A stretch of DNA of 64,000 nt from Brevundimonas halotolerans. GTDB lineage: Bacteria; Pseudomonadota; Alphaproteobacteria; Caulobacterales; Caulobacteraceae. This document shows positions 18,048-26,097 of the stretch, in pieces. The notes under the pieces were generated by a model that was given only the letters and a program-made list of their open reading frames with translations, had not been told where the DNA came from and did no database searches. Positions within the stretch are counted from its first letter, which is position 1. Every line of letters starts with the position of its first letter. The DNA lies in contig NZ_QTTA01000021.1 of the NCBI RefSeq assembly GCF_003730275.1, positions 62,001 through 126,000 of the forward strand, read 5' to 3'. Position numbers and translations under genes: made by a program.

Positions 18048-18686
18048 TCAGCCCCGGGCCCTCACGCGGCGAAAAATGTCGGCGGCGGTCTCCGGCCCCA
18101 GCTCATAGTTGAGGGTCTGGCGCGCCTTGCCGTCCGGACCCATCAGCCAGATGGCGAGGGAGTGGTTCATCGTATAGGCCTCGCCCTCGCCGGACCTGCT
18201 GTAGAAGACGTCATAGGCATCGGCGGCGGCGGCCACCTGTTCCGGGGTGCCGGTCAGGCCGATGACGCCCTCGGGAAAGCCGTCGGACGACAGATAGTCC
18301 TTCAGCGCCTGCGGCGTGTCGCGGGCCGGATCGACCGAGACGAAGATCATCTGCAGATACTCACCCTCGGGCCCCAGTTCGGTCTTCAGCGCCTGAAGGA
18401 AGGCCAGGGTGGTGGGGCAGTAATCCGGGCAGTAGGTGAAGCCGAAGAAGACCAGACTCCATTTGCCGTCCAGCAGGGTCTGGTCAACGGTTGCGCCGTC
18501 CTGGTTGACCAGGGTGAAGGGGCCACCGGCGGTCGGTTGGCCCTCGACGCCGGCCTCGATCGCCTGACCGGCGGTACCCCCGCGCGTCTCGCCCCGGCCC
18601 TGCACGACGATCAGGGTCACCAGCGCCAGAGCGGCGGCGATACCGATGCAGGCGGCGGAAAAGATGACCACGGATTTGCGGGGCAT
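18048..18686 (-). CDS. SCO1/SenC family copper chaperone
   Basis: SCO proteins deliver copper to the Cu-A site of cytochrome c oxidase or act as thiol reductants. The 212-residue protein has an N-terminal membrane anchor (residues 6-28), a thioredoxin fold, the copper-binding FGFTYCPDYCPTTLAF motif (Cys86, Cys90) and the third ligand His175 (YTMNHSLAIWL). It is divergent from the regB-like gene 71 bp away; both concern respiration or redox, which makes shared control plausible. Confidence 0.93.
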   Translation of the reverse strand: MPRKSVVIFSAACIGIAAALALVTLIVVQGRGETRGGTAGQAIEAGVEGQPTAGGPFTLVNQDGATVDQTLLDGKWSLVFFGFTYCPDYCPTTLAFLQALKTELGPEGEYLQMIFVSVDPARDTPQALKDYLSSDGFPEGVIGLTGTPEQVAAAADAYDVFYSRSGEGEAYTMNHSLAIWLMGPDGKARQTLNYELGPETAADIFRRVRARG

Positions 18687-18757
18687 GAGGTGCTCCTGAA
18701 CGGTTGCGGCGTCGGGACGTCTCGCCCCGGGTCTCGGCCCGGGTCTATAGAGGGGAT

Positions 18758-20236
18758 GTGGAGACGTTTGAAGCGGATAAAGGGCCGCATGGCCCGGGGC
18801 TGAAAGGCTGGCGCAACCTGCCCCGGCGGAGCCGTGGCCTGTCGCTGAGGACGCTGATCATCCTGCGCTGGATGGCCATTGCCGGTCAGAGCGCCACCAT
18901 TGTCGTGGCCACCGCCGGCTTTCATTTCGACCTGCCGCTGTGGTCGTGCCTGACGGTGATCGCCGCCAGTGTGGTCATGAATCTGCACGCCACGCGCCGG
19001 TTAAAGCGGCCCGATCCGCCATTGGCGGACGGCGGGCTGACGGCGGCCCATCTGGGGTTCGACATCCTGCAGCTGACCCTGCTGCTGGGACTGACCGGCG
19101 GGCTGCAGAACCCGTTCTGCCTGCTGCTGGTGGCGCCGGTGACGGTGGCGGCGGCCTCCCTGCCCGGGCGTCAGGCGCTGGCGCTGGGCTTTCTGGTGCT
19201 GCTGGCGACGGTGGGGCTGTTCTTCTGGGCCATGCCCCTGCCCTGGCAGGCCGGGACCGAGCTGGCCCTGCCGGCGCTCTACCGGTTCGGGATCGGGCTG
19301 GCGCTGGTGACCGGGGTGGTCTTCACCGCCGCCTATGCCTGGCGGGTGGCCGCCGATGCCGAAAAGCTGGAACTGGCGCTGACGACCACCCAGGATGTGC
19401 TGCAGCGCGAACAGCGGCTGGCCGCGCTGGGGGGACTGGCCGCCGCCGCCGCTCATGAACTGGGCACACCGCTGGCCACCATCCAGATCGTGGCCAAGGA
19501 GTTGAAGCGGGCCTTTCCGGCAGATGCCGCCGCCGCCGAGGATGCGGCCCTGATCCTGGAACAGGCCGAGCGCTGCCGGCTGATCCTGCAGCGGCTGTCG
19601 CAACGGCCCGAGGATGGGGATGCGCTTTACGACGACATCGCGCTGAAGGCCCTGCTGGAAGAAGTAGCGGCCCCGCACAAGGGCTTTGACCTGGAGTTCG
19701 AGATTACGGTGCGGGTGGCGGATGGATCCGCTGCGCCGCGCATCCGCCGGATGCCCGAGGTGATCCACGGCCTGTCGACCCTGGTCGAGAACGCCGCCGA
19801 TTTTGCCACCGGACAGGTGCGGCTGGTGGCCTCGGTCGATGCGGGCTGGATCGAGATCGAGATCGCCGACGACGGGCCGGGCTTTTCGCCCGACATCCTT
19901 CCCCGGCTGGGCGAGCCCTATGTCACCAGCCGGCCGCAGGGCAAGGCGCGCCGGGCGCTGGCCGCCCAGATCGCCGCCGCCGCAGTGCCCCGTGCCGCCC
20001 GCCGGGCCGGTCGGGGCAAGGCACTGGCCCCGACGGAAACCGTCTCGCCCAGCCAGGGGGGAATGGGGCTGGGTTTCTTCATCGCTCGCACCCTGCTGGA
20101 GCGGACCGGCGGCAAGGTGACGGTCGGGGCAGGCAGTGGAGCCAAAGGACGGTTGCGCGGCGCCCGCGTTGCGGTGCGCTGGCCCCGGCAGGCGCTGGAG
20201 CCGGGCCAAGTGTCGCAGGGCGCGCCTGCATCTTGA
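18758..20236 (+). CDS. RegB/PrrB/ActS-type redox sensor histidine kinase
   Basis: This membrane histidine kinase matches RegB: several N-terminal membrane segments, the quinone-binding GGxxNPF motif (GGLQNPF, about residue 115), the RegB-type H-box HELGTPLATIQ (His about 233), then N and G boxes (LVENAADFA, IADDGPGFSP, GGMGLGFFIARTLLERTGG). Between the GEPYVTSRP block and the last G box lies an insert of about 45 Ala/Arg-rich residues. GTG 18758 gives 492 residues and about 30 residues before the first conserved block, as in relatives; a TTG at 18704 is possible. Its partner gene regA follows after 42 bp. The pair typically controls respiration and redox balance. Confidence 0.9.
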   Translation: METFEADKGPHGPGLKGWRNLPRRSRGLSLRTLIILRWMAIAGQSATIVVATAGFHFDLPLWSCLTVIAASVVMNLHATRRLKRPDPPLADGGLTAAHLGFDILQLTLLLGLTGGLQNPFCLLLVAPVTVAAASLPGRQALALGFLVLLATVGLFFWAMPLPWQAGTELALPALYRFGIGLALVTGVVFTAAYAWRVAADAEKLELALTTTQDVLQREQRLAALGGLAAAAAHELGTPLATIQIVAKELKRAFPADAAAAEDAALILEQAERCRLILQRLSQRPEDGDALYDDIALKALLEEVAAPHKGFDLEFEITVRVADGSAAPRIRRMPEVIHGLSTLVENAADFATGQVRLVASVDAGWIEIEIADDGPGFSPDILPRLGEPYVTSRPQGKARRALAAQIAAAAVPRAARRAGRGKALAPTETVSPSQGGMGLGFFIARTLLERTGGKVTVGAGSGAKGRLRGARVAVRWPRQALEPGQVSQGAPAS

Positions 20237-20278
20237 CGGCGGGCGGTCCCGTAACGACGTGATCGACATTGGAGACAG

Positions 20279-20836
20279 ATGATGACCGACACCGACCCCC
20301 GTATCACCCGGCTGGACGATCGCTCGCTGCTGGTGCTGGATGACGACAATGCGCTGAGGACCCGGCTGGGGCGTGCGCTGGAATCGCGGGGCTTTGAAGT
20401 GACCACGGCGGCCTCGATCGCCGAGGCCCAGACCGCACTGGGCGAGCGCGTGCCCGCCTTTGCCGTGCTGGACATGCGGCTGGAGGACGGCAATGGCCTG
20501 AAGATCGTCGAGGCCATCCGAGAGCGTCGCGACGATGCCCGGATCATCATGCTGACCGGCTATGGCGCCATCGCTACGGCCGTCGCGGCAGTCAAGGCCG
20601 GGGCGGTCGACTATCTGCAGAAGCCCGCCGATGCCGACGATGTGGTCAAGGCCCTGCTGGCGACCGGCGATGCCCCCGAGCCGCCCGACAATCCGATGAG
20701 CGCCGACCGGGTGCGCTGGGAGCATATCCAGCGCGTCTATGAGCTGTGCGACCACAATGTCTCGGAGACGGCCCGGCGGCTGGGCATGCACCGGCGGACC
20801 CTGCAGCGCATCCTGGCCAAGCGCGCGCCGCGCTAG
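20279..20836 (+). CDS. RegA/PrrA/ActR-type response regulator
   Basis: The 185-residue regulator has a receiver domain (LLVLDDDNALRTRL; phosphorylated Asp65 in FAVLDMRLEDG; Lys in YLQKPAD) and the nearly invariant Fis-type helix-turn-helix tail of the RegA family (NVSETARRLGMHRRTLQRIL). Two adjacent ATGs occur at 20279 and 20282; GGAG at 20271-20274 spaces slightly better for the second. Together with the preceding kinase it forms a redox two-component system. Its TAG stop overlaps the stop of the convergent mmcB-like gene. Confidence 0.93.
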   Translation: MMTDTDPRITRLDDRSLLVLDDDNALRTRLGRALESRGFEVTTAASIAEAQTALGERVPAFAVLDMRLEDGNGLKIVEAIRERRDDARIIMLTGYGAIATAVAAVKAGAVDYLQKPADADDVVKALLATGDAPEPPDNPMSADRVRWEHIQRVYELCDHNVSETARRLGMHRRTLQRILAKRAPR

Positions 20837-21288
20837 AAGGGTCTGCGGAAGGCCGCAAGACGGGCGAAGGCGATGGTCAGGGCCTTGCGGCGCGCCGGGG
20901 CCAGCGGCTGGGGCCCGGAATCGCGCAGGATGGCCCCGCCGAAATCGTCGGCCACGATCAGACCGACCTCGTCCGGCAGGACGGTGTGCGGAAAGCCGGT
21001 CGAGACCGCGAAATAAAACCGGTCGCAAAAGGGGGCATAGTCGCCCCATTTCCGGTCGCAGCGGTAGTCCTCAAGGCTGGACTTGACCTCGCAGATCACG
21101 ATCTCGCCGCGCGGACCCAGCGCCATGACGTCGGCGCGGCGTCCGTTGGGCAGGGCCACCTCGACGAGCGGCGCATGGCCGAGGTCCACCATCAGCCGGG
21201 CCACCCCCCGGGTGATGCGGCGGGTGGTCTCGGGCCGGGGACCGTCGACGGGCGACAGGCTGAGCGTGAGAAGCGGGGTGGCGGACAT
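20833..21288 (-). CDS. mmcB: MmcB-family DNA repair protein
   Basis: The 151-residue protein has a PD-(D/E)xK-nuclease-like core: RRADVMALGPRGEIVICEVKSSLEDY, with Asp, Glu and Lys spaced as expected. This is the pattern of MmcB, described in Caulobacter as a factor in mutagenic translesion repair and mitomycin C tolerance. No imuA-imuB-dnaE2 genes are nearby. The stop codon overlaps the convergent regA stop. Confidence 0.85.
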   Translation of the reverse strand: MSATPLLTLSLSPVDGPRPETTRRITRGVARLMVDLGHAPLVEVALPNGRRADVMALGPRGEIVICEVKSSLEDYRCDRKWGDYAPFCDRFYFAVSTGFPHTVLPDEVGLIVADDFGGAILRDSGPQPLAPARRKALTIAFARLAAFRRPF

Positions 21289-21332
21289 GCCGCCACTATG
21301 TTCCGCCTATGTTCCGCATTCAAGCGGGGCGT

Positions 21333-21863
21333 TTACCGGCCCGTGTGCACGGTGCGGCTGGTGTTGAAGCCCAGCTGGCCGGCGCGGGCGACGAGGCGGC
21401 TGCGCTCGGCGGCCGACGGATTGGCACTGCGGTGCCAGATCCACCAGTTGGACTTGTCCGGCAGGCCCATGATGGCCCAGCTGTAGTCCGGGGCGTGATC
21501 CCAGACCCAGTAGTTCTGACCCGCCAGACCGCCGAAGCTGAGCAGGCCGGTCAGGGTGAAACGGAACTTCGCATTGGTCGCCGTGTCGGTGACGCGGGCA
21601 TTGGCGCGCAGGACCTCGACCTCGCCGTCCGCCGTGCGGGTGCAGGCGACCGACAGGGAATAGCGGCCGGCGCGGGACTGCGGCGTGAAGTCGATCTGGG
21701 CGCGGCTGCAGTCCTTTTGCACGTTGTTGGGATTGCGCACGACCTCGAACCAGCGGCCGTCGAAACGGTCGAGATTGACATTGGTGGCCTGGGCCAGGAC
21801 GGGGGTCGACAGGGCCATGGCGGCGACCGCGATGGGGGCGGCGATCAGGCGGGACAGATGCAT
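21333..21863 (-). CDS. lipocalin (Blc-like)
   Basis: The 176-residue protein begins with a signal peptide (MHLSRLIAAPIAVAAMALSTPVLAQA split at about residue 25) and shows the lipocalin GxW block (FDGRWFEVVRNPN) and a Blc-like core (QNYWVWDHAPDYSWAIMGLP, then WWIWHRS). Bacterial lipocalins bind lipids or hydrophobic ligands in the envelope. There is no lipobox cysteine at the cleavage site, so it is probably a soluble periplasmic form. It is followed at 45 bp by mmcB. Confidence 0.88.
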   Translation of the reverse strand: MHLSRLIAAPIAVAAMALSTPVLAQATNVNLDRFDGRWFEVVRNPNNVQKDCSRAQIDFTPQSRAGRYSLSVACTRTADGEVEVLRANARVTDTATNAKFRFTLTGLLSFGGLAGQNYWVWDHAPDYSWAIMGLPDKSNWWIWHRSANPSAAERSRLVARAGQLGFNTSRTVHTGR

Positions 21864-21930
21864 CCGGTGCTCCTTGGGCGGTGAAATCGGTCCGAGCAGT
21901 TACGCGCCGGATCCCGATTCGGTTGCTTCC

Positions 21931-22497
21931 TTAGCCCTGAGCGCGGGCCGCCCACTGTTCGCGGGTCTGGCCCCAGCGATCGACAACGGCATCCTGATAG
22001 GGCTCGGGGAGGCGTGTCCGTCCCTGATTATAAGATCCCAGCCGCTCGGCCAGCATGCAGGAGGCCCGGTTGTCCGGGTCGATCGTGTGAATGACCTCGG
22101 TCCAGCCCAGAATGTCGAAGGCATAGTCCATCGTGGCGGTGGCGGCCTCAAGCGCATAGCCCTTGCTCTGCGCATCCGGGTGCAGTGACCAGCCGACCTC
22201 GGGGCCCGGCCAGCCTTCAGGGTACCAGGGGCCGATCCGGCCCAGCCACTGGCCGGTATTTCGCTCGATCACCGAGAACATGGCCACCCCGGTCAACGCC
22301 CAGGCCCCGGCCATGCTGATCATGCCGCGCCAGGCGACGGCGCGCGGCTGGACCCCGCCGATGTACCGGGCCGCCTCTTCATCGGCCATCATCTCGGCCC
22401 AGCGAGGAAAGTCAGACAGGGCGGTCGGGCGCAGGATCAGGCGCGCGGTTTCGATCCACGGGCCGGGGGCGACGTCGTCCGTATCGGCGGGGGTCAA
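21931..22497 (-). CDS. GNAT family N-acetyltransferase (RimJ/RimL type)
   Basis: The 188-residue protein opens with the RimJ/RimL-like WIETARLILRPTALSDFPRW and has an acetyl-CoA-binding region around LGRIGPWYPEGWPGPEVGWSL and SKGYALEAATATMDYAF, ending ASCMLAERLG. The substrate, either a ribosomal protein or a small molecule, is unknown. It overlaps thpR by 4 bp (ATGA), so both belong to one transcript. Confidence 0.88.
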   Translation of the reverse strand: MTPADTDDVAPGPWIETARLILRPTALSDFPRWAEMMADEEAARYIGGVQPRAVAWRGMISMAGAWALTGVAMFSVIERNTGQWLGRIGPWYPEGWPGPEVGWSLHPDAQSKGYALEAATATMDYAFDILGWTEVIHTIDPDNRASCMLAERLGSYNQGRTRLPEPYQDAVVDRWGQTREQWAARAQG

Positions 22498-23033
22498 AGC
22501 GGATACTCCTGTTCAAGGCTGTAGGTGCCGCCATTCGGGCCGGTGACACTGGAATAGAGGCCGAAATGGTCCAGCCGGAAGGGGGGCGATTGCAACAGGT
22601 TATGGCCCTGTATCCAGGCCGCCAGCCGGTCATCGCGCACAGTCGGCTTCAGATAGGCCAGGGTCACATGCGGATGATAGGTTCGGCGCGGGGGATCGAG
22701 CCCCGCCCGACGGCCCGCCGCCTCGCAGCGCGCGGCGAGCGCCGTCAGGCGGTCGTCGGGAGCAACGCCGGCCCAAAGGGTCCGCGACCTGTGCCCGTCG
22801 CCAAAGGCGCCGACGCCCGCCAGCGACAGGCTGAGCGGGCCGCGCCCGGCCGCCCGGACCAGCTCGCCGTCCAGATCATCGGCCTGACGAAGCATCATTT
22901 CGCCGTAAAAGCTGAGGGTGATGTGCAGGGCTTCCGGCGGGCGCCAGGCGGCGCCGGGCAGGCCGGTCTGGCGCCGGACCAGCGTGTCGGCGATGTCAGG
23001 CGGCACAGCGAGGGCGGTGAACAGGCGGACCAT
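22494..23033 (-). CDS. thpR: RNA 2',3'-cyclic phosphodiesterase (2H family, ThpR)
   Basis: Two HxTx motifs define this 2H phosphoesterase: HITLSFYGE near residue 40 and HPHVTLAYLKP near residue 128. The enzyme hydrolyses 2',3'-cyclic phosphates on RNA ends and shows 2'-5' ligase activity in vitro. ATG 23033 gives 179 residues starting VRLFTALAVPPDIAD, the standard family start, with AAGGG upstream. A longer frame to 23240 has no family support. The downstream GNAT gene overlaps by 4 bp. Confidence 0.92.
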   Translation of the reverse strand: MVRLFTALAVPPDIADTLVRRQTGLPGAAWRPPEALHITLSFYGEMMLRQADDLDGELVRAAGRGPLSLSLAGVGAFGDGHRSRTLWAGVAPDDRLTALAARCEAAGRRAGLDPPRRTYHPHVTLAYLKPTVRDDRLAAWIQGHNLLQSPPFRLDHFGLYSSVTGPNGGTYSLEQEYPL

Positions 23034-23160
23034 GCGACCCTTGGTAGCGGGCGGCGCCCCGCACTCCAAGTCCGGTTTCCCTTGCGTGACGGGGCCGGGC
23101 TGACGATATTGATCCCAAACGCGGTGACTGTGCCGCACGACCCGTGGGAGACACGCTCGA

Positions 23161-23904
23161 ATGAACGAATTCCGGAACCCTGCGCGCCCCCTGCCGCGAA
23201 CCGCCGACATGGCGATGGACGCGGGCCTGCGCGCCTTCATGCTGGGGGTCTATAACAAGCTGGCGCTCGGCCTCGTGGTGGCCGGGGCGCTGGCCTATCT
23301 GACCGGCAACGTGCCCGAGGTTGGCCAGTATCTGTTCACGCAAGGCGCCGACGGCCGCGTCAGCCTGACCATGCTGGGCATGATCGTGCAGTTTTCGCCG
23401 CTGGTGATGCTGTTCGGCTCGATGTTCTTCATGAAGAACCCGACGGCGGGCGGGGTAAACCTGCTGTACTGGGCCGTGGTCGCGACCATCGGCGCGGGCA
23501 TGGGTGTGCTGTTCTTCATCTACACCTCCGGCTCGATCGCCTCGACCTTCTTCATCACGGCCGCCGCCTTCGGTGCGCTGAGCCTGTTCGGCTATACGAC
23601 CAAGAAGGACCTGTCGGGTCTGGGCACCTTCCTGATCATGGGCGTCATCGGTCTGGTGATCGCCATGGTGGTCAATATGTTCCTGGGCAACGGCATGCTG
23701 GCGCTGATCATCAGTGTGGTCGGCGTGCTGATCTTCTCGGCCCTGATCGCCTATGACACCCAGCGGCTGAAGATGACCTACTATGCCTTGGGCGGTGACC
23801 AGGCGGCGATGGCCGTGGCCACCGGCTTTGGCGCGCTGAGCCTGTTCATCAACTTCGTGAACCTGTTCCAGTTCCTGCTGGCCCTGTTCGGCGGTCGCGA
23901 ATAG
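23161..23904 (+). CDS. Bax inhibitor-1/YccA family membrane protein
   Basis: The 247-residue protein has about seven membrane segments and the BI-1 motif AYDTQRLKMTYYALGGDQ near residue 198, followed by GALSLFINFVNLFQFLLALFGGRE. E. coli relatives YccA and YbhL interact with FtsH or form pH-sensitive channels. The N-terminus is cytoplasmic and polar (about 20 residues). It ends in a strong intrinsic terminator. Confidence 0.93.
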   Translation: MNEFRNPARPLPRTADMAMDAGLRAFMLGVYNKLALGLVVAGALAYLTGNVPEVGQYLFTQGADGRVSLTMLGMIVQFSPLVMLFGSMFFMKNPTAGGVNLLYWAVVATIGAGMGVLFFIYTSGSIASTFFITAAAFGALSLFGYTTKKDLSGLGTFLIMGVIGLVIAMVVNMFLGNGMLALIISVVGVLIFSALIAYDTQRLKMTYYALGGDQAAMAVATGFGALSLFINFVNLFQFLLALFGGRE

Positions 23905-23967
23905 GAATTTTGAGTAGCGCTACGTTCGCGTCGCGGACGCTCACTGCTTGAGCGCGAGAACTTCCGA

Positions 23968-23996
23968 GGCCCCGGTGGAAACGCCGGGGCCTTTTT
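23968..23996 (+). terminator. intrinsic terminator after the Bax-inhibitor-like gene
   Basis: GGCCCCGG (23968-23975) pairs with CCGGGGCC (23984-23991), closed by a TGGAAACG loop and followed by TTTTT (23992-23996). The sequence is nearly the same as the pnp terminator at 16948. Confidence 0.92.
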
Positions 23997-24018
23997 CGTG
24001 GGGTCCGTTTCATGGGGG

Positions 24019-24363
24019 TCAGTCGACCACCTGAAACCGGCGAGCATCGAAGACACGCAGGACCTGGGCCAGGTCGCGCCCGCGTTTCAGCACCTGACCG
24101 CCCTGACCGATCACGGCCCACTGCCCCTGTCGGCTCTGGAGGGCCGGGCGCTTCTCGACTCGATAGAGGGGCGCATCGCCCGAGCGGGCATAGACGGCGA
24201 ACTCGGCCACATCGGCCCCGCCCACCAGGCTGTAGTCGCGCCAGTCACCTGACGCGACCAGACGCCCATAGACCCGCAGCAGCTGGTCCAGCTCACGACG
24301 CTCGAAGAAGACCGGTCCCTTTGCGGCGACGGGCCCAGAACTGTCGTGTGACGCACTGCTCAT
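24019..24363 (-). CDS. DUF2794 domain-containing protein
   Basis: The 114-residue protein matches the alphaproteobacterial DUF2794 family: FFERRELDQLLRVYGRLVASGDWRDY, then YRVEKRPALQSRQGQWAVIG and LKRGRDLAQVLRVFD. No function is known for the family. It appears cytoplasmic and soluble. It converges on the Bax-inhibitor gene, with the shared terminator region between. Confidence 0.9.
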   Translation of the reverse strand: MSSASHDSSGPVAAKGPVFFERRELDQLLRVYGRLVASGDWRDYSLVGGADVAEFAVYARSGDAPLYRVEKRPALQSRQGQWAVIGQGGQVLKRGRDLAQVLRVFDARRFQVVD

Positions 24364-24725
24364 GGGGGAATCCTAACGCGCCCCGCGACAAAGGCCAGAG
24401 GGGCCAGGATCACCCCTGCGCGACCCGGAAACCATGACTATGGGAAAAAATGACGAGGTCACGAAAACGCCCCCATTTGGTCCTTCGCCCGCCGCCTTGC
24501 AGAGAGAGAAAGACCCATCGGCCCGCTGGAGCCCGGAGCGATCCTGGATCCTGAACAGCCCCCCCAGCCCCCCGGGTTCCTCCCCCCAAGGGTTTCAGTG
24601 GGCCGACGCTTCCTCCAAGCGAGCATCGCCCGTTCCGGCCATCCCCCTCCCCCCCAGGCCGGGACGGGCGTTTGCGTTGGCGGGGGCCGTAACCCGGTCC
24701 CCGCCAGCCTTACCCCACCAGAAAA
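24364..24725. other. 362-bp intergenic region with two long hairpins
   Basis: No convincing gene lies here. Two strong inverted repeats stand out. CGCCCGTTCCGGCC (24627-24640) pairs over 14 bp with 24657-24670 across a C-rich 16-nt loop. GGCGGGGGCC (24679-24688) pairs over 10 bp with 24696-24705. They lie just downstream of the htrA-like gene on its transcribed strand but have no T-run, so they may protect its 3' end or serve as a Rho-dependent end. The other half would contain the DUF2794 promoter, which I could not pinpoint. Confidence 0.6.
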
Positions 24726-26084
24726 TCAGGGATTGAGCGTCAGGTCGACGGTCTCACCCGCGCGATACACGCGCAGCCGGATCGGGCGCCGATCGGTACC
24801 CAGAGCCGTGGCCAGGGCCTGAAGGCTGGAGGCGTCGCGGCCATTGACCGACACGACCAGATCGCCCGCCACCAGACCGGCGACGGCCGTCGGTGTGCCG
24901 CCCTCGACCACCTCGACCACCAGGCGATGATCCTGACCGCCACGTTCGCCCGTGCGGGCCTCGCGGAAGCCGGCGCCATAGGCCGTCAGGGCCTCACGCC
25001 CCAGCGCAATGCCCCCAGCCTCGGACATTTCGACGACCACAGTGGTGCGCTGTTCGACGCCGTCGCGCAGATAGACGACTTCCAGCTGGCTACCCGGAGC
25101 GGCGACACCGACGGTGGCGAGCACGGAGCCGGCATTGGCCACGGGACGCGACTGGACCCGGACGATCACATCATCGGGGCGCAGGCCCGCCGCCTCGGCA
25201 GGTGAGCCGGGGGCGACATCGCGCACCACAGCGCCGCGCACGATGTTCAGACCGAGGTCGCGGGCCGAGGTCGCGTTGAGCGAGCTGAGCAGGGCGCCCG
25301 TGCTGCCACGACGGACCTGACCGTTCTCGCGGATCTGCCCGACGACGTAGAGCATGATGCGGGTCGGCACGGCGAAGGCAATGCCGTCATTGCCGCCCCC
25401 GCCGCCTGACAGGATAGAGGTGTTGATGCCGATCAGCCGTCCCCGGCTGTCGAGCAGCGGCCCCCCGGAATTGCCCGAGTTCACGGCGGCGTCCGTCTGG
25501 ATATAGTCCTCGACCGCATCGCCGAGGCCCGAGCGGTTGAGGCCCGAGATGACGCCCATGGTCAGGGTCTGGTCGAGGCCCAGGGGATAGCCGACGGCAA
25601 AGGCCAGATCGCCGGTGCGCAGGGTGTCGGAATCCGCCACCTCGACCTGGGCAAGGCCCGTGCCCTCGATCCGCAGCACGGCGATGTCGGTGGCCTTGTC
25701 CGTGCCGATCAGGACCGCATCGAAGAGGCGACCGTCGGCCAGGTCGACGGTGAATTTCGACCCGCCCTCGATCACATGGTTGTTGGTGACGATGATGCCT
25801 TGACCGGCATCGATGATCACACCCGATCCGGTCGAGACGGGCTGGGCCTCGGTATCCTCGGAACGAGGGCCGCTGGACTGGCCCAGGGTGGTCACCTGAA
25901 CGACCGCAGGCAGGGTGCGCTCTAGCCCCTCGGCGAAGCTGAAGACGCCTCGGGCCTCGTCATAGGGCAGGGGCGTGGCCTGGGCCCAGGCGGCCGCCGG
26001 GACGCTGGCCATGCCGGTGACCAGCACGGCTGCGACCGACAGTTTCAGCAGGACAGACCGACGCATCGCATTCCCCTTATCCAT
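24726..26084 (-). CDS. HtrA/DegP-like periplasmic serine protease
   Basis: The 452-residue protein has a signal peptide (cleavage near AWAQA, residue 35), a trypsin-like domain with catalytic His103 (IIVTNNHVIEGG), Asp133 (DIAVLRIEG) and Ser206 (AAVNSGNSGGPLL), and two PDZ domains (about 270-350 and 370-450). HtrA proteases degrade or refold damaged envelope proteins. ATG 26084 has GGAGG 5 nt upstream; ATG 26066 behind AAGGGG is an alternative. It follows the histidine kinase by 13 bp in a regulator-kinase-protease operon, a layout typical of envelope stress control. Confidence 0.94.
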   Translation of the reverse strand: MDKGNAMRRSVLLKLSVAAVLVTGMASVPAAAWAQATPLPYDEARGVFSFAEGLERTLPAVVQVTTLGQSSGPRSEDTEAQPVSTGSGVIIDAGQGIIVTNNHVIEGGSKFTVDLADGRLFDAVLIGTDKATDIAVLRIEGTGLAQVEVADSDTLRTGDLAFAVGYPLGLDQTLTMGVISGLNRSGLGDAVEDYIQTDAAVNSGNSGGPLLDSRGRLIGINTSILSGGGGGNDGIAFAVPTRIMLYVVGQIRENGQVRRGSTGALLSSLNATSARDLGLNIVRGAVVRDVAPGSPAEAAGLRPDDVIVRVQSRPVANAGSVLATVGVAAPGSQLEVVYLRDGVEQRTTVVVEMSEAGGIALGREALTAYGAGFREARTGERGGQDHRLVVEVVEGGTPTAVAGLVAGDLVVSVNGRDASSLQALATALGTDRRPIRLRVYRAGETVDLTLNP

Positions 26085-26097
26085 TCGCCCCTCCGTC

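Noticed and set aside
24434-24736. A 100-codon plus-strand gene in the gap before htrA
   Set aside because: Pro/Ser-rich product with no family, overlapping strong hairpins; no convincing ribosome-binding site.
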